The notes below the pieces were generated by a model. It worked only from the letters and a program-made list of their open reading frames with translations. It was not told the origin of the DNA and ran no database searches. Below are positions 1 through 8,294 of a DNA stretch of 64,000 bases, piece after piece. Each line of letters opens with the position of its first letter. Position 1 is the first letter of the stretch. The stretch lies in NCBI GenBank assembly GCA_016871715.1, contig VHCO01000013.1, positions 1-64,000 on the forward strand, written 5' to 3'. Source of the DNA: Verrucomicrobiota bacterium. Lineage in GTDB: Bacteria; Verrucomicrobiota; Verrucomicrobiia; Limisphaerales; J093. The translations under genes and the position numbers were made by a program.

Positions 1-136
1 CCCCCGGTCCCGACGACGGCGAGCCAGTAATCGCGGGCTTGCAAGGGGACCAGGAAGAATGCGCTGCAAGCCACGCTAAGCCAGGCGCTCAGCCAAGAGG
101 CGGACGGGCGAGGCGGACGGGCGAGGCAGTCTTCAT
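1..136 (-). pseudogene. 5' end of a leftward secreted-protein gene, start codon out of frame
   Basis: On the minus strand an ATG at 136, preceded by an AAGG-type ribosome site, opens a frame that stops after 15 codons. In another frame the last 96 bases read as a good signal peptide (hydrophobic core ACSAFFLVPLQA followed by RDYWLAVVGTG) that runs off the left edge. The two frames are separated by a 13-bp tandem repeat at 97-127, and one extra repeat unit would join them. The mature start RDYWLAVVGTG resembles the beginning of secreted parallel beta-helix proteins, which is an inference from a very short stretch. It lies downstream of the heparinase fusion on the same strand. It may be a repeat-switched gene, a pseudogene or a gene with an unusual start. 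Confidence 0.4.
97..127. repeat. 13-bp tandem repeat, 2.4 copies
   Basis: The unit GAGGCGGACGGGC is present at 97-109 and 110-122, followed by five bases of a third copy. Thirteen is not a multiple of three, so a change of one unit shifts the frame of the leftward open frame that begins at 136. Confidence 0.85.
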
Positions 137-295
137 AACCTTGGGTGCAATTACCGTGGCACTTAGATCACCGGTTCTGGGAGTTGTCAAGCAGGTTTTC
201 CAGGCGAGAGGGACTCCACAGGGCTGCGGCCCAGCTCCAGTACGCTCGTTGGAAGCGCGTTTGCCGGGCTCAACGGTGCTCGGTTCTGGGTGAGG

Positions 296-3200
296 TTACT
301 TTGGCCAGCGGCGGAGGCCGCCGCTCTGGATCTGATCGATCGCCTCCGGCGCGCCGGCGACGACATGCACGCTGTGGGCGTCCCAGCAGAGTTCAACGGC
401 CGCTTGGGCATCACGCAGGCGGATTTGCAGGTCGAGTCCGCGGAGGGAGCGTGCGTGGACCAAGACGATCCTCTCGGGTTGGCGGTTCGGACCTAACCGG
501 ATCATGCTCAAGGCGCCCTCGAACTCGAGGCCGGTCTCGGGCTCGGTGAGCGGGAGGTTATGCTGGAAAGGTTGAGGAGGGGAGGCCGCGCGCGGGTTGG
601 GGGCAGCCGGTTCGGTGACGAACCACAGATCGCGGCGTCCGTCGGCGAGGCACAACTCGAGGCCCACATGCGACTCTGGGGCCGGTGCCCCGGTAGCATC
701 ACGGAGCGGCAAGCGGCGTGCGCTGGCGACGATGGGTTGGCCTGCGTGCGGTTCAAGGACTCCGATGAAGGTCGAGGCGAGGGGCGGTTGCGAGGTGCGG
801 CGGCTGACGAGCAGGCGCGGGACCCAGGCCTCGGCGGTGCCGCCGAACATGCCCACGGCGACCCAACCTTCGGCAGCTTGGACTTCGGCGCCGGAGGTGA
901 GGTCGGTGTAGCGAAGCTGAACGGCCTTGGGTGTGGGGAGACATTTCAAGCGATCTTCGATTTCCCAGTTTGCTGTCCAGGGGACGGTGGGTTGGGGATC
1001 GCGGCGGAAATGGCGCATCAACTCGCCGAAGCGCGGATTCTCGGCCGGTTCGAGCGTGAGGTTACGGGTGGTGATGCGGCCGAAGTGACTGTGGAGGAAC
1101 TTGGTGTGTTCTTGGCCACCGACAACGTGGAACAGATCCAAGACATACGCGTCTGCGGCCGAGACATCCACCAGTGCCACGGTCCGCGTGTAGGTGTCGC
1201 TTGGAACCAGGTCCGAGCCTTCGGCTTGCATGAGTTGGCACTGTTGCCCGGGGAACCAGAGGCGGGCGCGGCCTTTGGCGGGGCGCAAGTTGCGGCCGTC
1301 CACCTGGACGGTGTTGTGGGCGGCGGTCTGGGTGTACCAGAGGGCGCGCGGCGCCGACCAACCGCCGTACTGGACCGGCGGGTAGCCGAGGTCGGGCAAC
1401 AGATCGAGGCCGTGGGCGAACAACCCGAGGTTCATCCCGTCGGCGTGGCCGTGTCCTCCACCCGAGTCATAGTCCAGCCAGAGGGCGCGCGCCTGGGCGC
1501 CTTCGCCCGAGCGCAGGATGGCCAAGCACCATTCGGTGAAGTGGACGCTCTTGACGGCGATCGCGCTTCCATGTTGGGCGATCAACTGGGCGATGCGCTG
1601 CTGGAGGGCGGCGGGGTCGTCGCAGAACAGGTCGTGGGGCAACCCGGCCGCCGTCGAGTCGTTGGCCGCATAGAGGAGCCGGACGAAGTCCAGGTCGCTG
1701 GTGGCCAGATACAGGTCCCACAGAAAACTGTACGCCGAGGGTTGGAGGGTCGGGGTGCGGGAGAAGCTCAGGGCGGGGTAACCGGCGGTCTTCTCGGCGA
1801 ACGCCCCTGCATCGCCCGAGTGCGGATAGTATTGGTTCAGGCAACGGGTCTCGAGATGGAACCGGTACATGGCGCGGAGGCGGGGATGGCGGGCGAGGGT
1901 TTCTTTCAGGAAGGCGGGGTCGCAGCGTGCGTAGCGTCCGAGCAGGTCGAGCAAGGCGCGCGGCGCGATGGTCGAGTAACCGGTCAAGCCCTTCTCGCCG
2001 GTCAAGCCATCGACGGCGGTGGCACGGGTAATGATTCGATCAAGGTGTGCCTGGACTTGGGCGCGGTTTGCGGGCCAGCCCTGGACGGTCTCGATGGTGG
2101 CCAGCGTGACATCGGTGGAGGGGTAGTTCGACTCGATCTTGGGCCGGTGTTCGAGGGTGTCGGCGAGCAGTCGTTCTTCGATATTCTGCTGAATGTGCGC
2201 CCACGTGGACTTTGGCCGGGGCAACTGGTGTTGGGCCGCTTTGGCGGCGAGGAACTGGACCAACGCCGCGTCCTGGGCCAACGCCGGGAACACGGCATCG
2301 TAGGCCAGCGCCAGGTCGAGCGCCTCGACACAGGCGTCGTGCCAGGTCGAGACATACCCCGCGCGGGCTGGGCCTTCGTAGAGGACTCCTTGTTTGCCGA
2401 AGTCGAAGGTGGGGTAGAGGTCGGCGACCCGATCGAGCAGCACGCCTGCCTTGTGGGCATAGGCCGGGTTACCCGTCACCACGTAGGCGGCTGCCAGGTG
2501 GCGGATCCCGCCAACGATGGCCTGTTTCCATTGTCCGTAAATGAGGTAAGTGCCGACGAACCGCCAGCGCTGGCCGCCGGCGACATAGCCTTCGCCGTCG
2601 TCGACGCCGAACTGGTGCTGGGGATCGGAGGGCTGGGGATGTTCGAGGTTGAACAGGAGTTGCCGGTCGGCTCGAGTGGGATCGAAGACACCGTGATCGT
2701 CCAGGCCGGACCGATAGAGCGCGGCGAAATCGTTCTTGGGAAAGAGCTCCTGGCACTGCGGGCATTGGACTTTCCACGGCTGCGCTAGGGCGTCGATGCG
2801 CCACTCGTACATCGGCACCGGTTTGCGGCAGGCTGGGCAGTGGCCGTTGGACCAGACCATCCAGGAGCGGCGGATCGTAGGGCCGAACATGAGCCCCCAG
2901 AGGTCGTCGTCGGACCGTTCGAGCCAGGGTGCCGCGGCGGCCACGAGGCGCTCCCGCGCGGTTGCGGCCCAGTCGTGTTGGCGGCAGTTGGCTTGCGCCC
3001 GGGCGACGACCTCGGGTGGGAAGAAGGCGCTGGCCTGCTTACGCGCAGGGGCGGAGGTGGCGCTGTGGGGGTCTTCGCGCGGGTCGCCCCAGCGTTCGAC
3101 GAGCCAACCATAGGCGCTCTGGCGACCGGCGCGGGGGAACCGGTGCGGGCCGTCAAAACGCTGCCACGCCAGGGCGTTGGTCGCCCCGTACAGACCGTAG

Positions 3201-4267
3201 ACCGAGCGAACGTCCTGCAACAGGCCCTCGAGACTGTCGCTGCCCGGGAAGATTGCGTCTTGGCTGGCGTACCAGACGAAGAGCGGGCGCGGCGCCACCA
3301 GGGCACAGATCTCCTGCCAATCGAAAGGGATGTCCTGGACCGCGGGCAGGTACAGGCCGAGCTGCGGTAGGAGCGCGGTTGCATGCGACCAGCGCTCAGG
3401 GGTCGGGTCAGTCCGGAACGGGGTAAAACCGCAACTGGCGATGGCGAGGGCTAGGCGCGGCTCGAAGGCAGCGGCGAAGAGCGTGCCGTAGGCTCCGTGG
3501 GAGTGGCCGATGCTGCCGATGCGTTGCGCATCGATGAAGGGCAACGTCTGGAGGTAATCGATCACGCGGCTCACGTCCCAGATCATCTTGCCAAAGAAAG
3601 ACCAACCCGAGTGCCGCCGGTAAAAGCGCAGACTGTCATGATAGGGCTGCTGCCCAGGCGGGATCCGGTCGCCAAACCCGATGGCGTCCGGGGCAATGCA
3701 GACATAGCCGCGCCGCACCAATTCGAGCGCAAACGCAAGCTCGGGATCGCCCTCGATGCCGCAGGGTTCGGCTTTGCCCTGGCTCACCGTCTGGTGAAGG
3801 CAGATCATGGCGGGCGTTGGCCCAGTCGGCAGCGGCTTGGGCAACAACAGAAAAGCCGGGATCCAATCGTCCGCTTCGGCGCGCACCTCGATTCGGCGGC
3901 GGACATGGTCTGCGAGCTCTTCTTCGCCCAAGACGCGGGCTTCGGGGGGCGGGGCGGTCAGGCCGTTGGGTTGGCCCAGGACCTGCCCGATGGCGGCGCG
4001 GAGTTCGGCGCGGCGCTTTTCCCAGTTGCGCACAGAGCGGATGGCGGCCGAGCCGCCCTCTTCGTTGGCGAGCAGGGGAAGGAGTTCGTGTTGGCCGCTC
4101 TGACGGGTGGTGAGCTCGGGCTTCGTCCAAGTGGTCACTTGCCACCAGCGGTGCCAGTCATGACCCTCCCACGCCGCAAGGTGGAGGGTCCCAATGAAGG
4201 CGAGGCCGGCCAGGGTAAGCCTGAGCGCGCGTCGGGCGATCCGAGGGGTTCGATCGGGTGTGCGCAT
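296..4267 (-). CDS. Exported alpha/beta-hydrolase (esterase)-heparinase II/III fusion protein
   Basis: A protein of about 1,323 residues with three parts. (1) An N-terminal hydrophobic segment (after RIARRALRL) acts as a signal or anchor. (2) A dienelactone-hydrolase/acetyl-xylan-esterase-like domain spans about residues 70-400, with nucleophile elbow GHSHG (Ser about 256), an acid in SQDAIFPG and a His in GPHRFP. (3) A heparinase II/III-like alginate/uronate lyase region follows, opened by a CPAC...CPQC zinc-ribbon-like pair (about 477-505) and carrying the signature HGHADGMNLGLFAHG and TAAHNTVQVDG. Inference: de-esterification and beta-elimination of acidic polysaccharides at the cell surface. 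The ATG at 4267 is preferred over a GTG seven codons upstream. The fusion of esterase and lyase in one chain is unusual. Confidence 0.88.
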   Translation of the reverse strand: MRTPDRTPRIARRALRLTLAGLAFIGTLHLAAWEGHDWHRWWQVTTWTKPELTTRQSGQHELLPLLANEEGGSAAIRSVRNWEKRRAELRAAIGQVLGQPNGLTAPPPEARVLGEEELADHVRRRIEVRAEADDWIPAFLLLPKPLPTGPTPAMICLHQTVSQGKAEPCGIEGDPELAFALELVRRGYVCIAPDAIGFGDRIPPGQQPYHDSLRFYRRHSGWSFFGKMIWDVSRVIDYLQTLPFIDAQRIGSIGHSHGAYGTLFAAAFEPRLALAIASCGFTPFRTDPTPERWSHATALLPQLGLYLPAVQDIPFDWQEICALVAPRPLFVWYASQDAIFPGSDSLEGLLQDVRSVYGLYGATNALAWQRFDGPHRFPRAGRQSAYGWLVERWGDPREDPHSATSAPARKQASAFFPPEVVARAQANCRQHDWAATARERLVAAAAPWLERSDDDLWGLMFGPTIRRSWMVWSNGHCPACRKPVPMYEWRIDALAQPWKVQCPQCQELFPKNDFAALYRSGLDDHGVFDPTRADRQLLFNLEHPQPSDPQHQFGVDDGEGYVAGGQRWRFVGTYLIYGQWKQAIVGGIRHLAAAYVVTGNPAYAHKAGVLLDRVADLYPTFDFGKQGVLYEGPARAGYVSTWHDACVEALDLALAYDAVFPALAQDAALVQFLAAKAAQHQLPRPKSTWAHIQQNIEERLLADTLEHRPKIESNYPSTDVTLATIETVQGWPANRAQVQAHLDRIITRATAVDGLTGEKGLTGYSTIAPRALLDLLGRYARCDPAFLKETLARHPRLRAMYRFHLETRCLNQYYPHSGDAGAFAEKTAGYPALSFSRTPTLQPSAYSFLWDLYLATSDLDFVRLLYAANDSTAAGLPHDLFCDDPAALQQRIAQLIAQHGSAIAVKSVHFTEWCLAILRSGEGAQARALWLDYDSGGGHGHADGMNLGLFAHGLDLLPDLGYPPVQYGGWSAPRALWYTQTAAHNTVQVDGRNLRPAKGRARLWFPGQQCQLMQAEGSDLVPSDTYTRTVALVDVSAADAYVLDLFHVVGGQEHTKFLHSHFGRITTRNLTLEPAENPRFGELMRHFRRDPQPTVPWTANWEIEDRLKCLPTPKAVQLRYTDLTSGAEVQAAEGWVAVGMFGGTAEAWVPRLLVSRRTSQPPLASTFIGVLEPHAGQPIVASARRLPLRDATGAPAPESHVGLELCLADGRRDLWFVTEPAAPNPRAASPPQPFQHNLPLTEPETGLEFEGALSMIRLGPNRQPERIVLVHARSLRGLDLQIRLRDAQAAVELCWDAHSVHVVAGAPEAIDQIQSGGLRRWPK

Positions 4268-4467
4268 GGATGGCTGGAGGATGCACACAAGGACCCCGGT
4301 CGTCCAGCAACTGCGAACTCATGAGGTCCCGAGCGGGACGAAGCACCAGCGGGCGGGCGCACGGTCTGCCGCGCGTCGCCAACCGTCTCGGACCCGGGAG
4401 GCTGCGCGCCGTTCGCCGCACGCGGGCGGGCGACTTACCCCAACGCAACGGCGTAGGGCGCCGCCGG

Positions 4468-5304
4468 TTACTCCTTCGGTTTCTCGGCCGCGCCACCGGT
4501 TTTGGCTGCGGGCTTACGGCCGTAGGGGGTGAAGAGGTTGAAGTAGATGGCGCAGAGCGGCCGCTCGCTGTCGGACTGGCTCAGGATGACCGTGAGGTGA
4601 CGGTCCAGGGCGATGCCGTGACGCAGGTTGGGCCCGCGGTTTTCGTAGGCCTTGATCGCCTTATCGACCAGCGAGTTCAGGGAGCCCAGGCAATCGCCCG
4701 GGGCTTTCTCGAGACACACCACGTACTTCTCGAACGCTCGGACGGCCTCACCGACTTCCTGTTTGAATGTCTCGCCTGTCACGACGAGGACGCTAGGTCG
4801 GGGAGGGCAACCTTTAAAGCGAAAAGTAGTTGCGCGGGTCAGGCGGCCGGTGCGGTGGCGCAGGGGGGGGCTCATGCCGAGCGCAAGGCTGACCGGTGGC
4901 AACGGCTGCAAGAACCGAAATGTGCGTGAGCGACGGAATGGGCGAAAGACTACCGCCATCGGATTGAATGCGCGCCAACCGCCAAAGCGGTAAAACGCCA
5001 GGCGCGCCAGCGAGAGACGCCACCGAGTGCGTTGCGACCAATTGAGAACGACGGCGCGCTCGCCGAGGTCGGGCAGAATGTGCCGCTCGATGTAGTTGTG
5101 CCAAATGGGACTCTCGGAGTACACAAAGAGGACGTCGCGACCACGGCTGTACCACCACGACCAGATCACGATGTGTAGGCAAACCGTGGAGACCATGAAG
5201 AACACGAACCAGAGCGCGACAACGGCAACAAGCAACGGCACGAACGGTATCACTACGGCGACCTGCCACCATTTGGCTCTTGGTTTGGAGGTCGGAGTAC
5301 TCAT
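4468..5304 (-). CDS. Uncharacterised membrane protein
   Basis: About 278 residues. A strong hydrophobic stretch near the N terminus (VAVVIPFVPLLVAVVALWF and on through MVSTVCLHIVIWSWW) predicts one long or two short membrane helices. It is followed by a soluble domain rich in Arg and aromatics (VFVYSESPIWHNYIERHILP, VVLNWSQRTRW), and the last third is a separate helical segment (ETFKQEVGEAVRAFEKYV). I do not recognise the family. The middle part (about 115-165) is basic and of low quality compared with the ends, so an old frameshift or a joined pair of domains is possible. ATG 5304 is preferred over the TTG at 5313. Confidence 0.7.
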   Translation of the reverse strand: MSTPTSKPRAKWWQVAVVIPFVPLLVAVVALWFVFFMVSTVCLHIVIWSWWYSRGRDVLFVYSESPIWHNYIERHILPDLGERAVVLNWSQRTRWRLSLARLAFYRFGGWRAFNPMAVVFRPFRRSRTFRFLQPLPPVSLALGMSPPLRHRTGRLTRATTFRFKGCPPRPSVLVVTGETFKQEVGEAVRAFEKYVVCLEKAPGDCLGSLNSLVDKAIKAYENRGPNLRHGIALDRHLTVILSQSDSERPLCAIYFNLFTPYGRKPAAKTGGAAEKPKE

Positions 5305-5813
5305 GGCGTGCAAGTCGGCCTAACGCCCCGGCTCAGGCAGGCCGGGCCAGCGATGCTCAACTGCCAACGGAGACGTCATCCCGACCTTGCCTGAAAAGAC
5401 GGCGTGGCTCACCGGGACGTGCTTGTCTGCATGATGTTCTCAACCTCCCAAGCAAGCTGAGGACGATGTAAGCGATGGTCAGTCGATTCTTCATAGGTAC
5501 TTAAAGCATTTTGAGTGTAGAGCAGTAACAACATCTGTGAAATTGTCAACGTGGGTGCTTGTGTTGGCCGCCGAACGACCTCAGCGCCCTGGCCGAACGA
5601 TGCCGCTTCGCGTCGGGCGGTCCAGGCCACGGGCCGCAGACCCCACTCGGCTCGGAAGTCCCGGCATGACATGGCCCGGCGGTGGCCCGAAGAGCAGCCA
5701 ACGCCAGCTCGCCGCTAGGCCCAAAGGCGAGCCATCATGCGGCCGGCTTCGGTGGTCCCTAAGCCGCAGCAAGTGCTTGCCCTCATGACAGCACCCGCGC
5801 TATCTTGGTGCCG
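5305..5813. other. Gene-free stretch, AT-richer centre
   Basis: About 500 bases between divergent genes. The centre (about 5440-5550) is clearly lower in GC than the surroundings and could hold promoters for both flanks, but I cannot assign -35/-10 boxes with confidence. No convincing coding frame or RNA gene is visible. Confidence 0.4.
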
Positions 5814-6242
5814 ATGGGTCCGGTCGTGGTGATCGATACCAGCGTGTTCGTGTCGGCCCTCATTGGCGCCGCTGGGGTCAACCGCCAGGTGCTTCGTGCC
5901 TGCCTGGAGCAGAGGTGCGAGCCGCTGATGGGCGAGAAACTCCTTCGCGAGTTAGAAGCGGTTTTGGGCCGCCCAGCGGGCTTCCGGGCCTGCCCGCTGA
6001 CGGCTGGCGAGCGGGAGCGCCTGTTGGACGCGTTCCTGAGCGTCTGCACTTGGGTGCCGATCTACTACCTGTGGCGGCCGAACCTGCCCGACGAGGGTGA
6101 CAACCATGTGGTTGAGCTGGCGGTAGCCGGGGGAGCGGTGGCGATCGTGACGCAGAACGTCCCGGATTTTCGCCGAGGCGAACTGCGGTTCCCCCAGCTT
6201 TCGGTACTGACTGCGGCCGAGTTCTTAGCGCAATTGAGGTGA
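5814..6242 (+). CDS. PIN-domain toxin (putative VapC-like ribonuclease)
   Basis: About 142 residues. The PIN-fold acidic residues are visible: VVVIDTSVFVSAL at the N terminus (first Asp), the Glu in EKLLRELEAVL, and the DEGDNHVVELA motif near residue 100 with a further TQNVPDF. PIN proteins of this type are metal-dependent RNases that act as toxins and are held in check by a small DNA-binding antitoxin. The antitoxin-like gene follows three bases after the stop codon. ATG 5814 (MGPVVVIDTS) is preferred over the TTG three codons upstream. The toxin-first gene order is the reverse of classical vapBC. Confidence 0.88.
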   Translation: MGPVVVIDTSVFVSALIGAAGVNRQVLRACLEQRCEPLMGEKLLRELEAVLGRPAGFRACPLTAGERERLLDAFLSVCTWVPIYYLWRPNLPDEGDNHVVELAVAGGAVAIVTQNVPDFRRGELRFPQLSVLTAAEFLAQLR

Positions 6243-6245
6243 ACC

Positions 6246-6494
6246 ATGGCGGCGATGACGATTCGAGTTCCGGATGCGAAGCATGCGCGGTTGAAGCGAA
6301 TGGCAGCACGGCAGGGCGTCAGCCTAAACAAGTTGATCGAGGAATGGTCCAACGTCGCCCTGGCGCAATTCGATGCGGAGACGCGATTCCTGGTGCGCGC
6401 TGGGCGCGGGGATCCCCACGCAGGGTTAGCGTTACTGGACCAACTCGACGCCGTCTTCGGGCGCCCCGGCCGGAAGGCCACAACCCAAGGGTAG
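6246..6494 (+). CDS. Ribbon-helix-helix (HicB/CopG-like) antitoxin
   Basis: 82 residues. The first 45 (MTIRVPDAKHARLKRMAARQ, then GVSLNKLIEEW) have the beta-strand-helix-helix pattern of ribbon-helix-helix DNA-binding antitoxins. The C-terminal tail probably contacts the PIN toxin encoded three bases upstream. Both genes would be co-transcribed, and the complex would be expected to repress its own promoter in front of 5814. Translation may begin at M1 or at M4. Confidence 0.82.
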   Translation: MAAMTIRVPDAKHARLKRMAARQGVSLNKLIEEWSNVALAQFDAETRFLVRAGRGDPHAGLALLDQLDAVFGRPGRKATTQG

Positions 6495-6513
6495 ACTCCC
6501 GCAGCGCACTCTA

Positions 6514-6532
6514 CAGGCGCCGTCGGCGCCTG
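6514..6532. repeat. Perfect hairpin after the toxin-antitoxin pair
   Basis: CAGGCGCC, loop GTC, GGCGCCTG. It lies 20 bases after the antitoxin stop codon. There is no T-tract, so it is only a possible 3'-end or attenuating stem-loop. Confidence 0.5.
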
Positions 6533-6696
6533 CTGTGGTCGTAGCGGCCGCCGTCCTCAGCGGATCCGACCTCGAGGATGGTCTCCGTTGCGCCGTGGAC
6601 AGCGCGCGCCAGACGCGCCCAGGATGGCATGCGGTTCGGTTGCGGAGGCGAGATTGTCGTTTAACGCGCGGGTTCTTTGCGGTTCAATGGCCCGCC

Positions 6697-7989
6697 ATGA
6701 AACTGCTGGTGATCGGTTCAGGCGGCCGCGAGCACGCCCTGGTATGGAAACTGGCGCAATCGCCGCACGCGACGCGGATCTGGTGTGCGCCGGGCAATGC
6801 AGGTATCGCAGGCGAACGCGTTGGGTCGAACGGCGCGCCGGTCGAGTGCGTGCCGATCGGGGCGGAAGACCTCGAGCGCCTGTTGGCCTGGGCGCAGGAC
6901 CAGCAGCCCGACCTCACGGTGGTGGGCCCGGACAACCCGCTGGCCCTGGGGATCGTGGACCGCTTTCAACAGCACCGCCTGCGGATCTGGGGACCGAACC
7001 GGCGCGCCGCGCAATTCGAGTCCTCGAAAGTCTTCGCCCAGCAGTTCATGGAGCGGCACGGCATCCCGACGGCCCAAGCCGGCGCGTTCACCGACTTCGG
7101 CGCGGCGTCGCGTTTTGCGGCGCAGTTAGGGGGGCGCTGTGCGGTCAAGGCGGACGGCCTGGCGTTGGGCAAGGGCGTGTCGATTTGCCGGGACATGGCG
7201 CAGGCGGACGCGGCCCTCGAGGAGATGCTGGTGACGAAGGCTTTCGGCCTCGCTGGTGAGCGCGTCTTGATTCAAGAACTGCTCGAGGGCGTCGAGGTCT
7301 CGCTGCACGCCCTGTGCGACGGTCAGACCGCGCGGCTCTTTCCCACGTCGCAAGACCACAAGCGCGCCCTGGACGGCGACCGGGGGCCAAACACCGGCGG
7401 CATGGGCACCTTCTCGCCGGCGCCGTTCTTGAGCGAAGCCGAGTTGCTGGCGACGCGGGAGCGGCTGATGGCTCCCTGGCTGGCGGGCTGCGCGGCCGAA
7501 GGCATCGACTACCGCGGCATCCTCTACCCGGGCATCATGCTCACGTCCGGCGGGCCGAAGGTTCTCGAATACAACGCGCGCTTTGGCGATCCGGAGACGC
7601 AGGTCTACCTGCCCCGACTGGAGAGCGACCTGCTCGAGCTCTTGGAAGCCAGTGTCGAGGGCACGCTGGATCGATGCGAACTGAAGTGGAGCTCGCGCGC
7701 GGCGGTATGCGTGGTGATGGCCTCGGCTGGCTATCCCGGCCACTACCCCAAGGGCAACCCCATAGACGGACTCGAGGCGGTTGGCCAACTCCCCAACACC
7801 AAGGTTTTTCATGCCGGCACCGCGCTGGCCGGCGACCGGATCGTGACCAACGGCGGTCGCGTGCTGGGTGTGACCGCGTGGGCGAGCGATCTGCGGCAGG
7901 CCCGAGACGCCGCCTACGCGGCCGTCGAGCGTATTCAATTCGAGGGGGCCCACTACCGCCGCGACATTGGCGCCCAAGCACTCGGGTAG
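6697..7989 (+). CDS. purD: Phosphoribosylamine-glycine ligase
   Basis: 430 residues, a normal length for PurD. It catalyses the second step of purine synthesis, ATP-dependent condensation of phosphoribosylamine with glycine, in the cytoplasm. The N terminus MKLLVIGSGGREHALVWK is the GARS N-domain hallmark. The ATP-grasp core shows KADGLALGKGV, QELLEGVEVSLHALCDG and the glycine-rich GPNTGGMGTFSPAP, and the C-domain begins VCVVMASAGYPG. The upstream in-frame ATG region is non-homologous, so ATG 6697 is chosen. It stands alone among unrelated genes, without other pur genes. Confidence 0.97.
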   Translation: MKLLVIGSGGREHALVWKLAQSPHATRIWCAPGNAGIAGERVGSNGAPVECVPIGAEDLERLLAWAQDQQPDLTVVGPDNPLALGIVDRFQQHRLRIWGPNRRAAQFESSKVFAQQFMERHGIPTAQAGAFTDFGAASRFAAQLGGRCAVKADGLALGKGVSICRDMAQADAALEEMLVTKAFGLAGERVLIQELLEGVEVSLHALCDGQTARLFPTSQDHKRALDGDRGPNTGGMGTFSPAPFLSEAELLATRERLMAPWLAGCAAEGIDYRGILYPGIMLTSGGPKVLEYNARFGDPETQVYLPRLESDLLELLEASVEGTLDRCELKWSSRAAVCVVMASAGYPGHYPKGNPIDGLEAVGQLPNTKVFHAGTALAGDRIVTNGGRVLGVTAWASDLRQARDAAYAAVERIQFEGAHYRRDIGAQALG

Positions 7990-8240
7990 CATCGAGGTCA
8001 ACTTCAACCAAACGCTGGACTTGCGCCGGTTGACGCCCGAGACGGCGGCGCTGCTGCGCCGGATTCGGTGTGCGAACCTGACGTTCACACGCCGCAACTA
8101 CTATTTCAGTCTGAACGACGCGCGCGGGCTCGAAGCCTTGCGCGAGCGCTCTGGGTGGTTGAACGTCAACGGGTGTGACAACGTCGAGTTCGTGTGCATG
8201 TATGGGTACGACACCGCCTTGGCCGGAAGCCGCGTGAGAC
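7967..8240 (+). pseudogene. Truncated radical-SAM-type protein remnant
   Basis: An open frame overlapping the end of purD reads VNFNQTLDLRRLTPETAALL, then LTFTRRNYYFSLNDARGLEA and DNVEFVCMYGYDT. This looks like the distal part of a B12-binding/radical SAM protein family, recognised by general appearance only. There is no room for the cobalamin or CX3CX2C iron-sulfur domains upstream, because purD occupies it. After CMYGYDTALAG the frame degenerates into low-quality sequence up to 8344. I read it as a decayed fragment, not an active gene. Confidence 0.4.
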
Positions 8241-8294
8241 AGGAGCCAGCGGTCCAGGTTGGAGACTTTTCGGCCTTTGCCCGGTGGCGCCTCG

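Noticed and set aside
560-2788. 742-codon open frame on the plus strand
   Set aside because: Antisense to the esterase-heparinase fusion, which has clear domain motifs. The frame has no recognisable protein pattern and is due to high GC at third positions.
4814-5272. Alternative frame within the membrane-protein gene as a frameshifted continuation
   Set aside because: The alternative frame lacks stop-to-motif continuity with the hydrophobic N terminus. The main frame stays open and keeps a plausible C-terminal helix.
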